Position numbers and translations under genes: made by a program. Positions 5,731 through 9,064 of a stretch of DNA of 9,064 nucleotides are shown here, piece after piece. Position 1 is the stretch's first letter; each line of letters opens with the position of its first letter. The notes beneath the pieces are model-generated. The model made no database searches. It had not been told where the DNA came from and worked only from the letters and a program-made list of their open reading frames with translations. Source of the stretch: Pseudomonadota bacterium (GTDB lineage Bacteria > Pseudomonadota > Gammaproteobacteria > Burkholderiales > Burkholderiaceae_C); NCBI GenBank assembly GCA_023418355.1, contig JAEZZU010000025.1, positions 1-9,064 on the forward strand. Reading direction: 5' to 3'.

Positions 5731-6285
5731 ATGCACTGGCTGCGTACCGTTCACTCCACCCGCCCTCACTGGCTGCTGGCGCTGACCATGCTCAGCACAC
5801 CCGCCTGGGCCATCTACCAATGCCAGGACCCTGCCACTGGCCGCACCACATTTCAGGAACGCCCCTGCGAAGCCACCGGCATGCGCGGCAAGCAGATTGA
5901 AGTGCGGCCCAGCACACTGGGTGCCACAGGCTCTGCCACAGCCGCTACAGCAGGCACCGCACAGCAACTGCGCGCACAGTCAGAACGCCAGGCCAAGGAA
6001 CGCCGCCTGCGTGATCTGAACGCCCATGACATTCCCAATGCACAAGCTCGCGCACGCAGCGCTGCCAACCGCTGCAAGGAGCGCATGGATGCCGTAGGCC
6101 GCAAAAAATCCAGCGCCAGCAACAACCTGGCCGGCGCCACCTGGAAACAGTCACTGAGCACCGAAATGCAGGCCATTGCCACCCAGTGCCATGCAGAAAC
6201 CGCGGTACTCAATGCAGAGGTCGACCGCCTGCTCAACGAACAGCGCCAGCTGGAGCAGGAACTGGCCGTGCAACCCGCGGAATGA
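5731..6285 (+). CDS. Secreted DUF4124-type protein with C-terminal helical region
   Basis: Function unknown. The start at 5731 is chosen over an upstream in-frame ATG (5638) because GAGGAG lies 7 bases before it and a signal peptide follows at once. The product is 184 residues. Residues 1-27 form an export signal (basic start, hydrophobic LLALTMLSTP, then AWA before the likely cut), so the mature protein starts IYQCQDP and should be periplasmic. Residues 28-46, IYQCQDPATGRTTFQERPC, resemble the DUF4124 domain common in proteobacteria, with Cys31 and Cys46 as a likely disulfide pair. A Thr/Ala-rich linker (about 60-78) leads into a charged helical region (80-180) rich in Arg, Glu and Gln, with Cys115 and Cys153 as a possible second pair. 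LNAEVDRLLNEQRQLEQEL (160-178) looks like a coiled coil. It stands alone and converges on the membrane protein gene. Domain call is from pattern memory. Confidence 0.85.
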   Translation: MHWLRTVHSTRPHWLLALTMLSTPAWAIYQCQDPATGRTTFQERPCEATGMRGKQIEVRPSTLGATGSATAATAGTAQQLRAQSERQAKERRLRDLNAHDIPNAQARARSAANRCKERMDAVGRKKSSASNNLAGATWKQSLSTEMQAIATQCHAETAVLNAEVDRLLNEQRQLEQELAVQPAE

Positions 6286-6304
6286 GCGCACACAAAATAA
6301 GCAT

Positions 6305-6344
6305 AAAAAATGCTTCCAGCGCTTATGCAGCAAGCGCTGAAAGC
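6305..6344 (-). terminator. Intrinsic terminator of the six-helix membrane protein gene, formed by repeat copy B
   Basis: On the minus strand GCTTTCAGCGCTT (6344-6332) pairs with AAGCGCTGGAAGC (6324-6312): a 13-bp stem with a single T-G wobble and a 7-base loop, then A and TTTTTT (6310-6305). This is a textbook terminator, 25 bases past the stop of the minus-strand gene ending at 6369. On the plus strand the stem is not followed by T, but the overlapping AAGCAT-AAAAA-ATGCTT hairpin (6299-6315) could form after the DUF4124-type gene. Confidence 0.8.
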
Positions 6345-6356
6345 TATGAAAAATGA
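6313..6356. repeat. Intergenic palindromic repeat, copy B
   Basis: Second copy of the element at 5571-5614 (35 of 44 identical, same orientation, 742 bases apart). Its core palindrome CAGCGCTT-ATGCAGC-AAGCGCTG is intact. It fills most of the 83-base gap between two convergent genes, and its stem doubles as the terminator described for 6305-6344. Confidence 0.75.
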
Positions 6357-6368
6357 AACTTGTTGCAA

Positions 6369-7244
6369 TCAAACGCGATCAGCCGCCTTGGCTTCACGCA
6401 CGGTCAGCAAGGCACCAATCAAAAAGCACACGGCGCCCAACATCAGCTGCGCATTGGAAAACAGCGCCACTGCGCTGGACTGCCCCTGCTGCGGCACAAA
6501 GGCCGTGCATGCAGCAATCATGAAGGCGATGCAGCCCACCAGATTCACAAACACAATCTGCCAGTCCAGATCCTTCAGCCGCCACCGCCAGAAGCTGTGA
6601 TTGGCCTCCACAAAGGCCAGATAGGCAGACACCAGAAACAGCACCGACCCCAGCATATCCGGCGCCCAGACCAGCAGATCCTGCAGATACCAGAGGCTGC
6701 CCAGCTTCACCGCGCTGAGCGTGCTCACGTTAAAAGCCAGCGTCCCCAGAAACTGCGTCAGCGTACTCAGCCAGCCTGCATCTCTGGGCTGCCAGCCCAA
6801 CAGCTGGATGCGGGGGTGGCTCGCCTGCCCTTCAGGATCAGGCGTAAAACCTGTCGTATTGGCCGCCTGAAAATGCTGCATGTAGGCCGCGAGCGTAAAA
6901 GGGATCGAGCCCATAAAAAAAATCACATTGGCCCAGGCCAGCAAGGCAGCGCTCGCATGCGGCAGCATGGACAGCACACTACCCAGAATGAAAAGCGCGG
7001 AACCCACCGCAAAAGTGCCGCCCATCAGCCGGTTGTAGCCGCGCGATTTCCACAACGGCACGGGCAGATGCTCCATGGCACGCGCCGCACGCAACAAGCC
7101 TTTGCGATGCTCACGCGCCTTCCAGATAATGCGCCGCCCTGCTGCCAGCTGATAACTGCGAAAGGTGATGAAGGGGCCTGCTCCGGCCTGCAGGATGCCG
7201 TGAAGGGTAGAACGGTGAGTCAATGGGTCCAAGCGAAAGCTCAT
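6369..7244 (-). CDS. Six-helix inner membrane protein of unknown function, possibly YrhK-like
   Basis: Not firmly recognised. From the first ATG (7244) the product is 291 residues: a basic cytoplasmic-looking N-terminal part (1-70, with many Arg/Lys such as GRRIIWKAREHRKGLLRAAR), then six predicted membrane helices at about 74-94, 101-121, 160-180, 193-214, 227-250 and 262-283. They read as three helix pairs: the first helix of each pair carries Gly-Ser/Gly-rich packing, and the second ends near charged or polar residues (AYMQHFQ, AFVEANHS, LTVREAKA). A pattern like LGSVLFLVSAYL / LGAVCFLIGALL recurs. Such two-helix units resemble the YrhK-like domain, a tentative comparison. The start is uncertain: no Shine-Dalgarno precedes 7244, and a TTG at 7298 would add 18 residues. 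The gene lies between the guaA terminator and its own terminator, so it is probably monocistronic. Confidence 0.8.
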   Translation of the reverse strand: MSFRLDPLTHRSTLHGILQAGAGPFITFRSYQLAAGRRIIWKAREHRKGLLRAARAMEHLPVPLWKSRGYNRLMGGTFAVGSALFILGSVLSMLPHASAALLAWANVIFFMGSIPFTLAAYMQHFQAANTTGFTPDPEGQASHPRIQLLGWQPRDAGWLSTLTQFLGTLAFNVSTLSAVKLGSLWYLQDLLVWAPDMLGSVLFLVSAYLAFVEANHSFWRWRLKDLDWQIVFVNLVGCIAFMIAACTAFVPQQGQSSAVALFSNAQLMLGAVCFLIGALLTVREAKAADRV

Positions 7245-7365
7245 GTCACGGGTTGGCGCTATGCACAAGGCGTGCAGTATTACATGACGTCCAGCCAAGG
7301 ACAGCCTGTCAGGGGGAAGCTGGTATCTGGCAAGTGCGGGGCAGTCAAGATGGACGCCAAGCTTT

Positions 7366-7375
7366 GTTGCGCAAC
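7366..7375. promoter_or_regulatory. Palindrome GTTGCGCAAC, possible operator
   Basis: A perfect 10-base palindrome, with a further half site GCAAC at 7386-7390. It overlaps the predicted transcription start (about 7371) of the candidate promoter for the membrane protein gene. A repressor site would fit this position, but no regulator is known and the motif is short enough to occur by chance. Confidence 0.3.
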
Positions 7376-7377
7376 GC

Positions 7378-7405
7378 TTTATGCAGCAACTTCTGCCGCT
7401 TGCAA
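7378..7405 (-). promoter_or_regulatory. Candidate promoter of the six-helix membrane protein gene
   Basis: On the minus strand TTGCAA (7405-7400) and CATAAA (7383-7378) are 16 bases apart, each with four of six consensus matches. It begins about 13 bases past the guaA terminator, and the predicted start near 7371 leaves a leader of about 127 bases to the ATG at 7244. Low-confidence pattern match. Confidence 0.3.
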
Positions 7406-7418
7406 GTTCTAGAAAAGC

Positions 7419-7454
7419 AAAAAGCCCCGCAAATCATTGATTTGCAGGGCTTTT
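7419..7454 (-). terminator. Intrinsic terminator of guaA
   Basis: On the minus strand AAAAGCCC-T-GCAAATCA (7454-7438) pairs with TGATTTGC-G-GGGCTTTT (7436-7420): two 8-bp blocks around a single mismatch with a tight loop, ending in GGGGCTTTTT. It lies 37 bases past the guaA stop. The plus strand also ends GGGCTTTTATT, so the element can work in both directions, but no plus-strand gene ends nearby. Confidence 0.88.
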
Positions 7455-7490
7455 ATTGCATTGAGCTGCTAGGCAGTTCTCAACGCGGGA

Positions 7491-9064
7491 TTATTCCCAC
7501 TCAATCGTTGCTGGTGGTTTGGTCGACACGTCATAGGTGACGCGGTTGATGCCACGCACTTCGTTGATGATGCGGCCAGACACCTTCTTGAGCAGACCGT
7601 AAGGCAGCTCGGCCCAGTCGGCAGTCATGAAGTCGCTGGTAATCACAGCACGCAGGGCCACGACGTAGTCGTAGGTACGGCCGTCGCCCATCACGCCCAC
7701 GCTCTTGACGGGCAGGAACACGGTGAATGCCTGGCTGGTCAGGTCATACCAGCTCTTGCCGGTCTTCTCGTCGATCCAGTTGCGCAGCTCTTCGATGAAG
7801 ATGGCATCCGCGCGGCGCAGCAGGTCGGCGTATTCCTTCTTGACTTCACCCAGGATACGCACGCCCAGTCCGGGGCCTGGGAAGGGGTGGCGATACACCA
7901 TTTCGCGGGGCAGACCCAGAGCCACGCCCAGTTCGCGCACTTCGTCCTTGAACAGGTCGCGCAGGGGTTCCAGCAGCTTCAGGCCCAGCTGCTCAGGCAG
8001 GCCGCCCACGTTGTGGTGGCTCTTGATGGTGACAGCCTTCTTGGACTTGGCACCGCCCGACTCGATCACGTCAGGGTAGATCGTGCCTTGTGCCAGGAAA
8101 GTTGCGCCCTTGGAGCCAGCAGTTGCAGCCTTGAGCTTGGCAGCTTCGCTCTTGAACACGTCCACAAACAGACGGCCAATGATCTTGCGCTTTTGCTCAG
8201 GCTCGGACACACCAGCCAGTTCACCCAGGAACAGCTCGGAAGCGTCCACGCGAATCACCTTGGCGTGCAGCTTGCCTTCGAACATGTCCATGACCATGTC
8301 GCCTTCATTGAGGCGCAGCAGACCATGGTCCACAAACACGCAGGTCAGCTGGTCACCAATGGCGCGGTGGATCAGCGCAGCAGCCACGGACGAGTCCACG
8401 CCGCCGGACAGGCCCAAGATGACTTCTTCGTCACCCACTTGCTCACGGATCTTGGCAACGGCTTCTTCGATGTAGTCGCCCATGATCCAGTCTGCATTGG
8501 CACCGCAGATGTCCAGCACAAAGCGGTTGAGCATGGCTGCGCCCTGCACGGTGTGCGTGACTTCGGGGTGAAACTGCACGGCGTAGAAGCGGCGAGTCTC
8601 GTCCGCCATACCGGCGATGGGGCAGGAAGGTGTGGAGCACATCACCTTGAAGCCTTCGGGCAGCTGGGTGACCTTGTCACCGTGGCTCATCCAGACCTTG
8701 AGCATGCCGTGGCCTTCAGCGGTCACGAAGTCTTCAATGCCCTTGAGCAGTTCAGTGTGGCCGTGTGCGCGCACTTCGGCGTAGCCGAATTCACGGGTGT
8801 TGGAGCCTTCCACCTTGCCGCCCAGCTGGGTGGCCATGGTCTGCATGCCGTAGCAGATGCCCAGCACGGGAATACCCAGCTCGAACACGGCGTCAGGCGC
8901 GCGGTCATCCACTTCGTAAACGGAAGCGTGGCTGCCGGAGAGGATGATGCCTTTGAGCTTGCCGTCAGCGGCAAACTCGCGCACCCATTCGCTGCTCACA
9001 TCGCAGGGGTGGACTTCGCAGTACACGTGGGCTTCGCGCACGCGACGTGCGATCAGCTGTGTGA
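7491..9064 (-). CDS. guaA: GMP synthase (glutamine-hydrolysing) GuaA, N terminus cut by window edge
   Basis: GuaA makes GMP from XMP, ATP and glutamine in the cytoplasm, the last step of guanine nucleotide synthesis. The frame is open to the edge: seven codons (T-Q-L-I-A-R-R) precede the internal GTG at 9041, so that GTG is not the start. About 16 N-terminal residues (the ILDFGSQ strand) are missing; at least 523 are present. In order: class I glutamine amidotransferase with GICYGMQ (catalytic Cys codon 8853-8855) and FHPEVTH (His codon 8568-8570, Glu codon 8562-8564); ATP pyrophosphatase loop SGGVDSS (8388-8408); AQGTIYPDVIES, KSHHNVGGLPE and HPFPGPGLGVRI; and the C-terminal dimerisation domain ending in the invariant-looking PATIEWE. 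Codon use is notably biased to common codons, as expected for a well-expressed housekeeping gene. The promoter and any guaB neighbour lie outside. Confidence 0.98.
   Translation of the reverse strand, partial: TQLIARRVREAHVYCEVHPCDVSSEWVREFAADGKLKGIILSGSHASVYEVDDRAPDAVFELGIPVLGICYGMQTMATQLGGKVEGSNTREFGYAEVRAHGHTELLKGIEDFVTAEGHGMLKVWMSHGDKVTQLPEGFKVMCSTPSCPIAGMADETRRFYAVQFHPEVTHTVQGAAMLNRFVLDICGANADWIMGDYIEEAVAKIREQVGDEEVILGLSGGVDSSVAAALIHRAIGDQLTCVFVDHGLLRLNEGDMVMDMFEGKLHAKVIRVDASELFLGELAGVSEPEQKRKIIGRLFVDVFKSEAAKLKAATAGSKGATFLAQGTIYPDVIESGGAKSKKAVTIKSHHNVGGLPEQLGLKLLEPLRDLFKDEVRELGVALGLPREMVYRHPFPGPGLGVRILGEVKKEYADLLRRADAIFIEELRNWIDEKTGKSWYDLTSQAFTVFLPVKSVGVMGDGRTYDYVVALRAVITSDFMTADWAELPYGLLKKVSGRIINEVRGINRVTYDVSTKPPATIEWE

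Noticed and set aside
6360..7412. 350-residue plus-strand ORF antisense to the membrane protein gene
   Set aside because: Its translation is low-complexity and rich in His, Gln and Arg with no domain. The opposite frame encodes six clean membrane helices with its own terminator, so this is a shadow ORF.
7354..7413. Tiny plus-strand ORF starting ATGGACGCC and ending TAG before the guaA terminator
   Set aside because: Nineteen to twenty codons with two adjacent Cys, but no Shine-Dalgarno and no plus-strand promoter; more likely the upstream region of the minus-strand gene.

Overview
The window looks like a chromosomal segment of a high-GC betaproteobacterium, most likely Comamonadaceae (a Comamonas-like genus). 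This rests on the gene families, codon use rich in GCC/CTG/GGC, and a palindromic intergenic repeat built on CCAGCGCTT...AAGCGCTG that I associate with this family. No mobile element, CRISPR array, tRNA or rRNA is visible. No gene-free stretch exceeds about 260 bases.

Left part, minus strand: the 5' end of tadA (tRNA adenosine deaminase, cut by the window edge) lies directly downstream of gltS (sodium/glutamate symporter). A divergent 183-base gap separates gltS from rlhA on the plus strand, a U32-family enzyme that hydroxylates 23S rRNA. The rlhA gap holds a candidate promoter placed so close to the ATG that a very short leader is likely.

Centre: rlhA converges on a minus-strand umuD-umuC operon encoding DNA polymerase V. 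This is a complete SOS cassette. It has a LexA box overlapping a TTGACA promoter, an autocleavable UmuD with its Ser/Lys dyad, a 2-base umuD/umuC junction with a strong Shine-Dalgarno inside the end of umuD, and a UmuC with its catalytic acidic residues and a QAALF clamp-binding peptide. A minus-strand terminator lies between umuC and rlhA.

Right part: a plus-strand gene for a secreted DUF4124-type protein converges on an unrecognised six-helix membrane protein gene. The two are separated by one copy of the palindromic repeat, which in the minus direction has the form of an intrinsic terminator. Upstream of the membrane gene (towards higher coordinates) come a palindrome on a candidate promoter, a strong terminator, and guaA (GMP synthase), which runs off the right edge and lacks only about its first 16 residues.

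Most of the window is ordinary housekeeping plus one SOS operon. The least explained items are the intergenic repeat family (two copies plus a fragment), the three-times-repeated two-helix membrane protein, and the palindrome GTTGCGCAAC at its candidate start site. I found no convincing evidence of a wholly new system.
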